The notes under the pieces: model-generated
Database searches by the model: none
Told to the model about the DNA's origin: nothing
What the model saw: only the letters and a program-made list of their open reading frames with translations
Shown: piece after piece, positions 51,391 to 60,246 of the stretch
Layout: each line of letters starts with the position of its first letter
Position numbering within the stretch: the first letter of the stretch is position 1
Made by a program: the position numbers and the translations under genes
Assembly (NCBI RefSeq): GCF_042695135.1
Contig: NZ_CP170547.1
Coordinates: 1,612,001 to 1,676,000 of the forward strand
Source: Epilithonimonas sp042695135
GTDB taxonomy: Bacteria; Bacteroidota; Bacteroidia; Flavobacteriales; Weeksellaceae
Direction of reading: 5' to 3'
Length of the DNA: 64,000 nucleotides

Positions 51391-52554
51391 ATGAAATTCA
51401 ATACAAAAGTTATTCACGGAGGGCAACACCACGAGCCGGCAACCGGCGCAGTGAACGTCCCTGTATTTTTAACATCAACATTTGCACAAAAAAGTCCGGG
51501 ACAGTTGATCTCCGGCTACGAATATTCAAGAGGAGCAAACCCAACAAGACAAGCTTTGGAAGACAGTCTGGCAAGCATCGAAAACGGCGCAAGAGGTTTG
51601 GCTTTCGGTTCTGGTCTGGCAGCAATCGATTGTGTTTTGAAGTTACTTAATCCCGGCGATGAAGTCATTGCAGTGGACGATCTTTACGGTGGTTCTTACA
51701 GAATGTTCACAAGATTGTTCGAAAAATATCAGCTGAAATTTACATTCATCGGTTTTGATAATGTTGAACAGTTGGAAAATGTCGTTACTGAAAAAACGAA
51801 ACTGATCTGGCTGGAAACACCAACCAATCCTCTGATGAAATTGGTGGATATCAAAATGGTAGCCGATACCGTGAAAGGCAAAGATATTTTGGTTGCTGTA
51901 GATAACACATTTGCCACACCTTATATTCAAAAACCTTTGGATCTGGGCGCTGATATCGTGATGCATTCTGCAACAAAATATCTTGGCGGACATTCTGATG
52001 TGATTGCCGGCGCTTTGATTGCAAAAGATGCGGAACTCGGAGAAAAATTACATTTCATTCAGTTTGCAAGCGGCGGAATTCTTGGTCCTCACGATTCTTA
52101 TCTGGTCTTGAGAGGAATCAAAACTTTGGCAATCAGAATGCAGAGGCATTCGGACAACGGCTTCGAAGTGGCAAAATATCTGGAGAATCATTCTTTGGTT
52201 GATAAGATTTTCTATCCGGGATTATCCTCTCATCCGCAGTATGCCTTGGCAACACAACAGATGACCGAGTTTGGCGGAATGGTTTCTTTCACTTTCAAAT
52301 CCGGGAAAAAAGAAGATGCTGTGACGTTCCTGGAGAATATCAAAGTATTTACTTTAGCAGAATCACTTGGCGGTGTAGAATCTCTGGCAAATCTTCCGGC
52401 TTTGATGACACACGCTTCAATTCCAGAAGATAAAAGAGCGGTTTTAGGAATCACTGACGATTTGGTAAGATTAAGCGTCGGTATCGAAGATGCAGAAGAC
52501 CTTATCGCTGACTTGGAACAAGCCTTCTCATCGTTGATTGTTGACAGTTTATAG
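51391..52554 (+). CDS. PLP-dependent trans-sulfuration enzyme (cystathionine gamma-synthase/lyase type)
   Basis: 387 residues from the ATG at 51391 (MKFNTKVIHGGQHHEPATGA). YEYSRGANPTRQALEDSLA and the PLP lysine in HSATKYLGGHSD are characteristic. Members make cystathionine from O-acyl-homoserine and cysteine, or split it; which one cannot be told from sequence alone. An earlier in-frame start lies in the repeat upstream and is rejected. Confidence 0.9.
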   Translation: MKFNTKVIHGGQHHEPATGAVNVPVFLTSTFAQKSPGQLISGYEYSRGANPTRQALEDSLASIENGARGLAFGSGLAAIDCVLKLLNPGDEVIAVDDLYGGSYRMFTRLFEKYQLKFTFIGFDNVEQLENVVTEKTKLIWLETPTNPLMKLVDIKMVADTVKGKDILVAVDNTFATPYIQKPLDLGADIVMHSATKYLGGHSDVIAGALIAKDAELGEKLHFIQFASGGILGPHDSYLVLRGIKTLAIRMQRHSDNGFEVAKYLENHSLVDKIFYPGLSSHPQYALATQQMTEFGGMVSFTFKSGKKEDAVTFLENIKVFTLAESLGGVESLANLPALMTHASIPEDKRAVLGITDDLVRLSVGIEDAEDLIADLEQAFSSLIVDSL

Positions 52555-52617
52555 TTGTCACATTATTTGCATAAAAAACTATCAACTATCAACCAAAAAC
52601 TAACAACAAAATAAGAT

Positions 52618-53115
52618 ATGACTTTTCGGGATACCACTTTAGATGATCTTCCAAAGATTGTAGAAATTTATAATTCTACGGTGGCGTCGCGGCTGGTTAC
52701 CGCTGATCTGGAAACGGTTTCTATAGAAAGTAAATTAGATTGGTTTCATCAGCATAATTCGGAGACGCGTCCGCTTTGGATGGTGGAGGATGCTCATAAA
52801 AATATCATTGGCTGGGTGAGTTTTCAGGATTTCTATGGACGTCCTGCTTATCAGAAAACCGCTGAAATCAGTATTTATATTGATGAGATATTCCGCGGAA
52901 AAGGATTTGGTCAGCAAATTTTAGAATTGTCAATAGAAAAATGTCCTGCTTTAGGAATAGAAAATCTTCTTGCATTTATCTTCGCCCATAACCTTCCGAG
53001 TCTTACTTTATTTGAAAAATTCGGTTTTGAACTTTGGGCCAATCTCAAAAATATTGCTGAACTGGACGGCGAAAAACGAAGTCTTATTATCTTAGGAAAA
53101 ACTATAAAAGATTAA
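52618..53115 (+). CDS. GNAT acetyltransferase, phosphinothricin acetyltransferase-like
   Basis: 165 residues. It has the PAT-type layout: RDTTLDDLPKIVEIYNSTV, WFHQHNSETRPLWMVED, GWVSFQDFYGRPAY, then the CoA loop RGKGFGQQILEL and HNLPSLTLFEKFGFE. Relatives acetylate amino-acid-like toxins such as phosphinothricin or methionine sulfoximine. It is in a short same-strand run with the EEP gene (8 bp gap). Confidence 0.88.
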   Translation: MTFRDTTLDDLPKIVEIYNSTVASRLVTADLETVSIESKLDWFHQHNSETRPLWMVEDAHKNIIGWVSFQDFYGRPAYQKTAEISIYIDEIFRGKGFGQQILELSIEKCPALGIENLLAFIFAHNLPSLTLFEKFGFELWANLKNIAELDGEKRSLIILGKTIKD

Positions 53116-53123
53116 ATTCATAT

Positions 53124-54194
53124 ATGGAAAACTACATGTATTGTTTGTACTGGATTATTTCCATATCAGCGATTTTATCTGTCCTTATTCCTTCAGTCAA
53201 AAATACGTTCTGGGCTTTCCGGGTGTTTGATTATCCTCGTTTTCAGAAATTTATTATCTTAATTATTCTTGCCATTTTATGGGATTTCGCTGTTGAAGAG
53301 CCAACGGTTTATGACAAGTTACTTTTGATTTTAGAAGTTGTTGTCGCCTTGTATCTTTTTTACATCATCATTCCTTATACAAAATTTGGGAAAACGATGA
53401 TTGACAGAACGGAGCCGAATCCTGATGAAAAACCATTGGATATTTTGGTTTGCAATGTTTATCAGCACAACCGGAATTATCAGAAATTAATAGATCTGGT
53501 CAAAGAAAAAGATCCTTCGGTTTTATTTTTTCTGGAAACTGATGAAGAATGGAAAAATGCTTTAGAGCCTGTTACGAAAGATTATCAATATAAAATTGAG
53601 GTTCCTCTGGCAAATACTTATGGCTTATTATTTTACAGTCATATTCCGGTAAAAAATCACGAGGTCAATTATTTGATCGATGATGATATTCCGTCTATTG
53701 TTGCCGATCTGGAGTATAATAATAATGTGGTTCGACTATTCGGAATCCATCCAACACCGCCCGTTCCTCAGGAAAATCCGGAAAGTACAGAACGTGATGC
53801 CGAGATTCTTCTGGTCGGAAAAAAAGCAGAAGAATATGGAAAACCGGCCATCGTTTTTGGAGATCTGAACGACGTCGCATGGTCAAAAACTACCAAATTA
53901 TTTCTGAAATCCAGCGGAATGCTAGATCCGAGACGTGGACGCGGTATGTTTAATACCTTTCACGCAAAATACTGGTTTTTGCGCTGGCCTCTGGATCATT
54001 TTTTTGTGAGTCCGCATTTCCGTCTGGTCGATATGAAAGTCCTTAAAACAGTGGATTCTGACCATTTTCCGATCTGGATTTCGCTTGTTATCAGAAATGA
54101 GGATACAGAAGATCAATTGGAAATTTCAAAAGAAGAAGAATTGGAAGTGATCGAAAAAATTACCGAAGGCATCGAAAAAGGCGATGCCAATTAA
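53124..54194 (+). CDS. Membrane-anchored endonuclease/exonuclease/phosphatase-fold protein
   Basis: 356 residues. Up to three N-terminal hydrophobic helices (~1-95) come before an EEP domain: VCNVYQHNRNYQKLIDLV, LFFLETDEEW with the metal Glu, FGIHPTPP, VFGDLNDVAWS, and DSDHFPIWISL with the final Asp-His. Metal-dependent phosphodiesterase activity is expected; whether on DNA, lipid or phosphate ester is unknown. The C-terminus is very acidic. Confidence 0.88.
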   Translation: MENYMYCLYWIISISAILSVLIPSVKNTFWAFRVFDYPRFQKFIILIILAILWDFAVEEPTVYDKLLLILEVVVALYLFYIIIPYTKFGKTMIDRTEPNPDEKPLDILVCNVYQHNRNYQKLIDLVKEKDPSVLFFLETDEEWKNALEPVTKDYQYKIEVPLANTYGLLFYSHIPVKNHEVNYLIDDDIPSIVADLEYNNNVVRLFGIHPTPPVPQENPESTERDAEILLVGKKAEEYGKPAIVFGDLNDVAWSKTTKLFLKSSGMLDPRRGRGMFNTFHAKYWFLRWPLDHFFVSPHFRLVDMKVLKTVDSDHFPIWISLVIRNEDTEDQLEISKEEELEVIEKITEGIEKGDAN

Positions 54195-54227
54195 ATTCCT
54201 TATCTTGATGATTAAAATTTAGAAATA

Positions 54228-54674
54228 ATGAAAAAGATAATATTCGGATTGATGTTTTTCTTCTGTTTTATGACTGTTTTTGCGCAGACAAAAGAAAAGA
54301 AACCGATCTTCATTGTACAGAATGTGGTGATGGGAAATTTGACCCTTAATAGTTTGGATCCCAACAACATCGAAAGCGTTCAGGTCTATAAAACGCCTTC
54401 ATCAGAAACTGCAAAATTTGATGACTTAATAAAAAACGGATTGGTTAATATCACGCTGAAAGAACGGATGACCATAGAAAGTCTGACCATTTCCGAAGCT
54501 AAAAAGAGATTCAAATTACCCGCAAATGCATTGGTTTTTCTTAATGATATCGAAGTTCATAATGAGGATATTCTCATAGCCGAAGATCTTTTGAAAACCT
54601 CCAGTGTTATCAATCCTGATAAAAAAACAAACCAATTTACAGCACCGGTTTTAAACATAAAAACAGAAAATTAA
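54228..54674 (+). CDS. Small secreted protein with plug-like segment
   Basis: 148 residues with a signal peptide (~1-20, ending VFAQ). The middle (LNSLDPNNIESVQVYKTPSS..) and NGLVNITLKE resemble the beginning of TonB-dependent receptor plug domains, where such 'IESVQVYK' strands occur, but without a barrel. The role is unknown. It lies between the EEP gene and pheA, close to both. Confidence 0.6.
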   Translation: MKKIIFGLMFFFCFMTVFAQTKEKKPIFIVQNVVMGNLTLNSLDPNNIESVQVYKTPSSETAKFDDLIKNGLVNITLKERMTIESLTISEAKKRFKLPANALVFLNDIEVHNEDILIAEDLLKTSSVINPDKKTNQFTAPVLNIKTEN

Positions 54675-54699
54675 TTTTAATTTTGTTCAAATTTTATTA

Positions 54700-55548
54700 A
54701 TGAAAATAGCATTCCTGGGACCCGAAGCTTCCTTTACGCAGTTGACCGCAACACAGTTATTCCCGAATGACGAACTGATCGCTAAAACCAATATTCTGGA
54801 TTGTTTTCTTGCGGTTCAGAATAATGAGGTGGACAAAGCCGTCGTTCCATTGGAAAACTCAATTGAGGGAACGGTTTCTATGACTTTGGATTATCTTTAT
54901 CAAACACCGGAAATCAAGATTGAGGCAGAAGCTGTAATGCCGATTGCACATCATCTGATGATCCATCCAGGCCAGGAAAATCAGGATCCGATTGAGAAGA
55001 TCTATTCTCATCCGCAGGCTCTTGCGCAGAGTTTTCATTCACTTAATAAAAATTATCCCGATGTTCCGAAGCAGGAATTTGCTTCCACAGCAGCTGCTGC
55101 AAAACGTGTTTCGGAAAATCCAGATCGGAAAATAGCCGCCGTTGCTAATAAATTTGCTGCCGAATTATACGGTTTGAAGATCCTTAACGAAAACATCCAC
55201 GATGTTGAGGAGAATCACACACGATTCATTATCATTTCCAAAACCGAAAATTCTTACGAGAATCATCTGGAAAATATAGGCAAAAAAACGGCGATGCTCA
55301 TTACTTTGCCACAGGATCACGCCGGCGGCTTGCATCAGGTTTTGTCGGTTTTTGCATGGCGAAATATGAACCTCAGCAAAATAGAATCCCGGACTTTGAA
55401 AACCAAATTAGGCAATTACTTCTTCTTTGTTACGGTTGTCGGCGGTTGGGACGATGTGCTTTATATCAATTCTGTAGACGAACTGAAAGCGATTGGCGCT
55501 GATGTGAAGTTTTTAGGGAATTATAAGGAGTTTTTGCTGGAGGGGTAG
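54700..55548 (+). CDS. pheA: Prephenate dehydratase
   Basis: 282 residues. It starts MKIAFLGPEASFTQLTATQLF. The catalytic domain has VPLENSIEGTVSMTLD and ENHTRFIII. The ACT domain includes HAGGLHQVLSVFAWRNMNLSKIESRTLK, the phenylalanine allosteric site. It turns prephenate into phenylpyruvate for phenylalanine synthesis. No chorismate mutase domain is fused, so that step is elsewhere. Confidence 0.95.
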   Translation: MKIAFLGPEASFTQLTATQLFPNDELIAKTNILDCFLAVQNNEVDKAVVPLENSIEGTVSMTLDYLYQTPEIKIEAEAVMPIAHHLMIHPGQENQDPIEKIYSHPQALAQSFHSLNKNYPDVPKQEFASTAAAAKRVSENPDRKIAAVANKFAAELYGLKILNENIHDVEENHTRFIIISKTENSYENHLENIGKKTAMLITLPQDHAGGLHQVLSVFAWRNMNLSKIESRTLKTKLGNYFFFVTVVGGWDDVLYINSVDELKAIGADVKFLGNYKEFLLEG

Positions 55549-55614
55549 ATTTGTGAAATATTATGAAAAGACTATTGTAACTTTTATCGTCAAGAATGTA
55601 AGCAATTAGAACTT

Positions 55615-56511
55615 TCAATTAATATTATAATTATTTATTATGTAATTGAAAGTTTCCTTACCTAACTTCGTTGGTTTATAATATTCAACTTTAATATCTG
55701 GATCATAGGATGATTCCAATAGTTTTAGATTTTCGAAAGGTGTTAACGCTAATCCAGTGTTTTCAGGAAAAATGGTTTTAGTCTCTATAGTTGAATCCGA
55801 GAACCATTCATTTGTCATTTGAGCTATTTTTAAAATCTCTATAAAAACTGATTTAGTTTTATCATCAAGTTCTTCATAATTCTCCCATAATTTATTGGCT
55901 GTATTCTCGATTTCTTTTTGGATAATATTAGGGATTATAATAGAATTTTCTTTAGTAGAGCTAGCATCAATATAATTTATTTCCATCTGAGATAAATTAT
56001 TTTTAAGGTTTTTTACTTGTTCTAATAATTCTTTATTATTATTAATGATTTCTTTATTTTCATCTAATAATTTTTGATTGTTAATTGCTAGACTGTCAAT
56101 TTGATTGCTTAGTTGTTGTAAAGTTTGTGTTCCGGTTATTGTTTGTTGTATTTGGAATTGATGCTTGGCATTTTCTAATTCTTCTTTTCTTATTAAATTT
56201 GTATTATGGTTTTTAAAATATGATAGGCAGTAATTAATTCCAATCTGTATAATAGGGAAAAGAGCTGTATATAAAATTGCTAAAAGAAGAGGTACGCCAA
56301 CTCTAATATAAATATTATTGAATTTTTCTTTTACAAATATTATTCTTTGTAAAATCTCTGCTTTGTTATAAATTAAGTATAGTATTATATCCCAATTGAA
56401 TAATGTTAAAACACAGCAATAGGTTGTAATGACTGGGATTTTTAGTCTATTACTTAAGTTGATTTTATGATTGTCAAGGGAATTTTTTATTTCGTCTGAA
56501 ATATCTTTCAT
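55615..56511 (-). CDS. Two-helix membrane protein with coiled coil, unassigned
   Basis: 298 residues from the ATG at 56511 (a second ATG 4 codons upstream is possible). Hydrophobic segments lie at ~28-48 and ~70-96. A coiled coil (~105-185, rich in Asn, Gln, Lys, Glu) and a soluble C-terminal domain (WFSDSTIETKTIFPENTGLALTPF; VEYYKPTKLGKETFNYII) follow. I recognise no family. The DNA is more AT-rich than its neighbours and codons such as AAT, ATA and TTA dominate, so recent acquisition is possible. It is convergent with pheA. Confidence 0.65.
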   Translation of the reverse strand: MKDISDEIKNSLDNHKINLSNRLKIPVITTYCCVLTLFNWDIILYLIYNKAEILQRIIFVKEKFNNIYIRVGVPLLLAILYTALFPIIQIGINYCLSYFKNHNTNLIRKEELENAKHQFQIQQTITGTQTLQQLSNQIDSLAINNQKLLDENKEIINNNKELLEQVKNLKNNLSQMEINYIDASSTKENSIIIPNIIQKEIENTANKLWENYEELDDKTKSVFIEILKIAQMTNEWFSDSTIETKTIFPENTGLALTPFENLKLLESSYDPDIKVEYYKPTKLGKETFNYIINNYNIN

Positions 56512-56534
56512 AATATTTATCATTTAAGTTTATC

Positions 56535-57926
56535 TTAATACTTAGTATCACTCTTCTTATTAATAAAAAAGTAAACAGGCAATCCAAGCAAAATCAATCC
56601 CAATCCTGGCCACGTATATTGAGGCTTGTAAATAAATAAAAGAACACAGAAAACGGTTCCAATCACCAAGTATAAAATCGGCGTGAATGGATAAAGAAAG
56701 GTCTTGTAACCTCTTTCCATTTCAGGTTTTTTGATTCTAAGATAGATGACTCCAAAAACCGTAATCATGTAAAACAAAACGATCACAAACGAGATCATAT
56801 CCAGAAGATCACCGTATTGTCCGCTCAGGCAAAGCAGACTTGCCCAGAATCCCTGCATCCAAAGTGACTTTTCAGGAACGCCGTTTTTGTTATTTTCAAC
56901 GGCAGATCTCAGGAACAATCCATCTTTTGCCATTGTTTGGAAAACCCTAGCACCAGCTAAAACAATTCCGTTCACACATCCAAAAGTCGATATCATTACC
57001 AGAACGGCGATGATAATCGTTCCTGCATTTCCGAACATTTTCTCAGCTGCAGAAACCGCAACTCTGTCATTCGCTGCAAAAGCGATAGAATCTCTGTCAA
57101 GCGAATTCAGGTAAACAAAATTGACCAAAAGATAAAGAATCATTACGGCTGATGTTCCCAATATCATCGCTTTCACGACATTCTTTTTAGGATTCTCTAT
57201 TTCTCCGGAAATGAAAGTCACATTTTCCCAAGCCACCGAACTGAAAACCGAACCCACCATCGCTGCTGCAATGCCGCCAAGAATTGTGGCGCCGGATATG
57301 CCCGTCCATTCGGTTTGTTTAAGGTTTTGGAAAGCGTCCCAGCCGAAGCTCATATTAGAACTCCAGTTGGATTTATCAATCAGAATGAATCCTAAGATGA
57401 TCAATCCGAGCAATGCTATAATTTTAGATGAGGTAAAAACATTCTGCAAGATTTTCCCGAATTGGACACCTTTGGTATTAACAAAAGTCAGGAAAAGAAT
57501 GACAACAATCGCCAGGATCTGGATCCAGGTAATTTTAAATTCGCCACTTTGGAAGATCGGTGCAGCGTCATTCAGAGAAGGGACGAGATACGCCGTAAAC
57601 TTCCCGAAAGCTACAGCCACAGCCGCAATCGTTCCGGTTTGGATTACTGTAAACATTCCCCAACCGTAGAGGAATCCCATTGGTTTCCCGAAGATTTCTG
57701 TGATATATGTGTATTGCCCGCCCGCTTTTGGGAACATTGCCGAGAGTTCACCGTAGCTTATTGCTGCAGCAACGGTCATCACGGTCGTTATCAGCCAGAC
57801 CACGATCAGCCAATAGCCGGAACCAAGATTCCGCATAATGTCGGCGCTTACGATAAAAATTCCGCTCCCGATCATAGATCCCATTACGATCATCACAGCG
57901 TCCCAAAGTTTGAGTTTCTTTTCCAT
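56535..57926 (-). CDS. APC family amino acid permease
   Basis: 463 residues, about 12 TM helices. The N-terminus LKLWDAVMIVMGSMIGSGIFIVSADI carries the GSGIF substrate-backbone motif, with FPKAGGQYTYITEIFGKPMG after it. It belongs to the AAT/LAT-like part of the APC superfamily, moving amino acids with protons or in exchange. The substrate cannot be told. It stands alone on the minus strand, just upstream of the unassigned membrane gene. Confidence 0.92.
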   Translation of the reverse strand: MEKKLKLWDAVMIVMGSMIGSGIFIVSADIMRNLGSGYWLIVVWLITTVMTVAAAISYGELSAMFPKAGGQYTYITEIFGKPMGFLYGWGMFTVIQTGTIAAVAVAFGKFTAYLVPSLNDAAPIFQSGEFKITWIQILAIVVILFLTFVNTKGVQFGKILQNVFTSSKIIALLGLIILGFILIDKSNWSSNMSFGWDAFQNLKQTEWTGISGATILGGIAAAMVGSVFSSVAWENVTFISGEIENPKKNVVKAMILGTSAVMILYLLVNFVYLNSLDRDSIAFAANDRVAVSAAEKMFGNAGTIIIAVLVMISTFGCVNGIVLAGARVFQTMAKDGLFLRSAVENNKNGVPEKSLWMQGFWASLLCLSGQYGDLLDMISFVIVLFYMITVFGVIYLRIKKPEMERGYKTFLYPFTPILYLVIGTVFCVLLFIYKPQYTWPGLGLILLGLPVYFFINKKSDTKY

Positions 57927-58009
57927 AGTTTTTTATTCTTCCTCAAATATAAAAACATCTTTGGTATTTTGATGGCTGTGAGTGAATTAAAAGTTGTGGG
58001 TAATTATTT

Positions 58010-58079
58010 GGGCAGCTTAATCCGTCTTCCACTCCCGCTATCCGCCTCTGGCGGATGAGCTCCGTTCAAGCCTGGCTGC
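58010..58079 (+). repeat. Dispersed intergenic repeat R1, copy 2
   Basis: GGGCAGCTTAATCCGTCTTC to CCGTTCAAGCCTGGCTGC. The core is ATCCGCC-TCT-GGCGGAT, followed by GAGCTCC. That core is shared with the tRNA-fragment junctions near 14199-14221. Confidence 0.75.
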
Positions 58080-58141
58080 AATTTACAGTTCAGTAGTAGT
58101 AGCTATACATTAATAAAAAATATTGATTTCAATTCAATCAA

Positions 58142-58205
58142 GCTCCGTAGGAGCGAAATGTTTGTAGACATTATCGTAAAATTAGAGATGAGCTCCGTAG
58201 GAGCG
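58142..58205. repeat. Two GCTCC-GTA-GGAGC palindromes
   Basis: GCTCCGTAGGAGCGA occurs at 58142-58156 and 58192-58206. Each arm pairs perfectly over 5 bp. The rest of the 505-bp gap (57927-58431) holds the R1 copy, AT-rich DNA without ORFs and the promoter of the next gene. Confidence 0.7.
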
Positions 58206-58377
58206 ACACAAATCACCATTATATTTTTCAAAATTTAATTTGATTTAAAATCTAACCTTAAAAACTAATTGACAGTTAAAAATATTAGTTTGAGAAGTAA
58301 TTTGGATAAAACTAAAAGGATAATTTTCTTAAAAATATTCTATAAAATTAAGATTTTATTAAGCATTTGATAATAGT

Positions 58378-58408
58378 TTGTGAGTTTAGCGAGAAAAGCT
58401 TAATTTTG
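58378..58408 (+). promoter_or_regulatory. Promoter of the HAD-like gene
   Basis: TTG-N20-TAATTTTG, 23 bp before the ATG at 58432, a clean match to the Bacteroidota pattern. Confidence 0.75.
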
Positions 58409-58431
58409 CGACTTCAATTTTAAAACCAAAT

Positions 58432-58833
58432 ATGGAACTAGAATACATAGAACATCTGAGCCCAATGCTGAAAGGCGATATCAAGAATTATCTGATCGAT
58501 ATCGACGGAACGATCACAGAAGATGTTCCTAATGAGGAGCCTGAGAGAATGGTGACTTGCGAACCTTTCCCGGATGCTTTGGCAACGATTAACAAATGGT
58601 ATGACGAAGGTCATCAGATCTGTTTTTTCACTTCCAGAACAGAAGATTTGAGAGAGATCACAGAAACTTGGCTCAACAAACACGGTTTCAAATACCACAG
58701 CGTATTGCTGGGAAAACCAAGAGGTGGGAACTATCACTGGATTGATAACCACCTTGTAAAAGCTACCAGATACAAAGGAAAATTCACAGATATGGTTGAG
58801 AAACAAGTAACCATAGAGGTTTTCCGTGACTAA
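58432..58833 (+). CDS. Small HAD-superfamily phosphatase-like protein
   Basis: 133 residues. DIDGTITED gives HAD motif I (Asp23, Asp25). FFTSRTEDL is motif II (Ser/Thr), and a lysine in LLGKPRGGNY together with WIDNHL suggests motifs III and IV. There is no cap domain insert. In databases such proteins often bear odd names; substrate and role are unknown. It has its own promoter and an 18-bp-stem terminator, so it is well insulated. It is next to serA, and a phosphatase there may be coincidental. Confidence 0.8.
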   Translation: MELEYIEHLSPMLKGDIKNYLIDIDGTITEDVPNEEPERMVTCEPFPDALATINKWYDEGHQICFFTSRTEDLREITETWLNKHGFKYHSVLLGKPRGGNYHWIDNHLVKATRYKGKFTDMVEKQVTIEVFRD

Positions 58834-58840
58834 AAGTATT

Positions 58841-58888
58841 TCAAATCAAAAATTCCCGGCGTTCTATGTTCGGGAATTTTTGATTTGA
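58841..58888. terminator. Strong terminator with an 18-bp stem
   Basis: TCAAATCAAAAATTCCCG (58841-58858) pairs fully with CGGGAATTTTTGATTTGA (58871-58888) around a 12-nt loop. It is right after the HAD gene. Confidence 0.85.
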
Positions 58889-58900
58889 TGACAAAACCTA

Positions 58901-58996
58901 TAGCCCTGATGGTAGCGGCATCCTTTTTTGTTTTTGATTCTCATTTTATTTCGGATTCATAAGCGTTCTGAAAACAAAAAAGATACAGCGGACAGC
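58901..58996 (-). repeat. Dispersed intergenic repeat R2, copy 3 (inverted)
   Basis: On the plus strand it reads TAGCCCTGATGGTAGCGGCA then TCCTTTTTTGTTTTTG and ends AAAGATACAGCGGACAGC. It is the inverse of the copies at 11143-11244 and 35062-35160. It lies just before serA. Confidence 0.75.
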
Positions 58997-59061
58997 AGGA
59001 TCAAGCTCCTTAAAAAATCATTAATGAACAGAAATGTTCTCCTTAAAAATATTAAATTACA

Positions 59062-60018
59062 ATGAAAGTACTTGCAAATGACGGATTGACACAGTCTGGA
59101 ATAGATGCTCTGAAACAAAACGGATTCGAGGTGATCACCGATAAAGTGGCTCAGGAAGATCTGATTACATATATCAACGAACAACAAGTAACTGTTTTGC
59201 TTGTGAGAAGTGCAACGAAAGTGACCAAAGAAATGATTGATAATTGTCCAAGTATGGAAATCATCGGCAGAGGTGGTGTCGGGATGGATAATATCGAGGT
59301 TGCTTATGCGAGAGAAAAAGGTAAACACGTTATCAATACTCCGGCAGCTTCATCGGAATCTGTTGCAGAATTGGTTTTCGCCCATCTTTTCTCAGGATGT
59401 AGATTTCTTCAGGATTCTAACAGACAAATGCCGGTAAAAGGAAACACCGAGTTTGCGAAACTTAAGAAAAAATACGAAGCTGGAATCGAACTGAGAGGTA
59501 AAACCATCGGGATCGTAGGAATCGGAAGGATAGGACAGGAGGTTGCAAGAATTGCTCTTGGCCTGGGAATGAAAGTGATTGCTTCTGATACCAGAATCGG
59601 TAAAGCCAGTGTAAGAGTAGACTTCTATAACCAGCAATATATCAATGTAGAGATAGAAACAGAACCGTTGGAAGAATTGATCCAGCATTCGGATTTCATC
59701 ACGCTTCATGTACCAGCTCAGAACGGACCGATTATCGGAAAAGCGGAGTTAGAGAAAATGAAAACCGGTGCAGCTATTGTAAATTGTGCAAGAGGAGGTG
59801 TGATAGACGAAAATGCTTTGATAGAAGCTTTGGATTCAGGGAAGTTAGCTTTTGCAGGTCTTGATGTTTTCGAGAACGAACCTACACCTTCTGAGAAGAT
59901 TTTGACCCATCCGAAAATTTCTTTGACGCCTCATACAGGTGCGGCTACAGAAGAAGCTCAGGACAGAATCGGAACTGAACTGGCGAATCAGATCGCAAGT
60001 ATCCTTTTGGTTAAATAA
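59062..60018 (+). CDS. serA: D-3-phosphoglycerate dehydrogenase-like enzyme
   Basis: 318 residues, the short form without an ACT domain. GRGGVGMDNIEVAYAREKG, GIGRIGQEVARIALGLGMKV (NAD site) and the catalytic-region stretch NCARGGVIDENALIEAL are all present, with His in SLTPHTGAAT. It catalyses the first step from 3-phosphoglycerate to serine; other 2-hydroxyacids are possible. Single gene. Its leader holds an R2 repeat. Confidence 0.88.
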   Translation: MKVLANDGLTQSGIDALKQNGFEVITDKVAQEDLITYINEQQVTVLLVRSATKVTKEMIDNCPSMEIIGRGGVGMDNIEVAYAREKGKHVINTPAASSESVAELVFAHLFSGCRFLQDSNRQMPVKGNTEFAKLKKKYEAGIELRGKTIGIVGIGRIGQEVARIALGLGMKVIASDTRIGKASVRVDFYNQQYINVEIETEPLEELIQHSDFITLHVPAQNGPIIGKAELEKMKTGAAIVNCARGGVIDENALIEALDSGKLAFAGLDVFENEPTPSEKILTHPKISLTPHTGAATEEAQDRIGTELANQIASILLVK

Positions 60019-60036
60019 TTTAACTTAAATATAAAT

Positions 60037-60066
60037 AAAATGCCTGTCTTTTTGACGGGCATTTTT
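60037..60066 (+). terminator. Terminator after serA
   Basis: AAAATGCCTGTC and GACGGGCATTTT pair with one G-T, then T residues follow. Confidence 0.8.
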
Positions 60067-60111
60067 TATTTTTGCGATTCAGATTAAAATTTTACTTTTG
60101 CTGAGAATTAT

Positions 60112-60198
60112 GGCAGCTTTTTCCGTCTTCCGTTCCCAATCTTTTTTAGCCAAGGCTTTTCCAGCCACAAAAAAGGATTTCCACTCAAGCCGGGCTGC
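60112..60198 (+). repeat. Dispersed intergenic repeat R1, copy 3
   Basis: GGCAGCTTTTTCCGTCTTCC to CCACTCAAGCCGGGCTGC, with an inner inverted CTTTTTTAGCC / GGCTGGAAAAG-type hairpin. It occupies most of the gap between serA and the asparaginase gene. Confidence 0.75.
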
Positions 60199-60246
60199 AG
60201 CTTTTACCTTTGAAACAACTTTTGTCAGGTTAATGACGTTCAAACT

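Noticed and set aside
57211..58058. Long open frames opposite the permease gene
   Set aside because: They lie antisense to a well-conserved APC permease, have no signature motifs, and run into repeat DNA.
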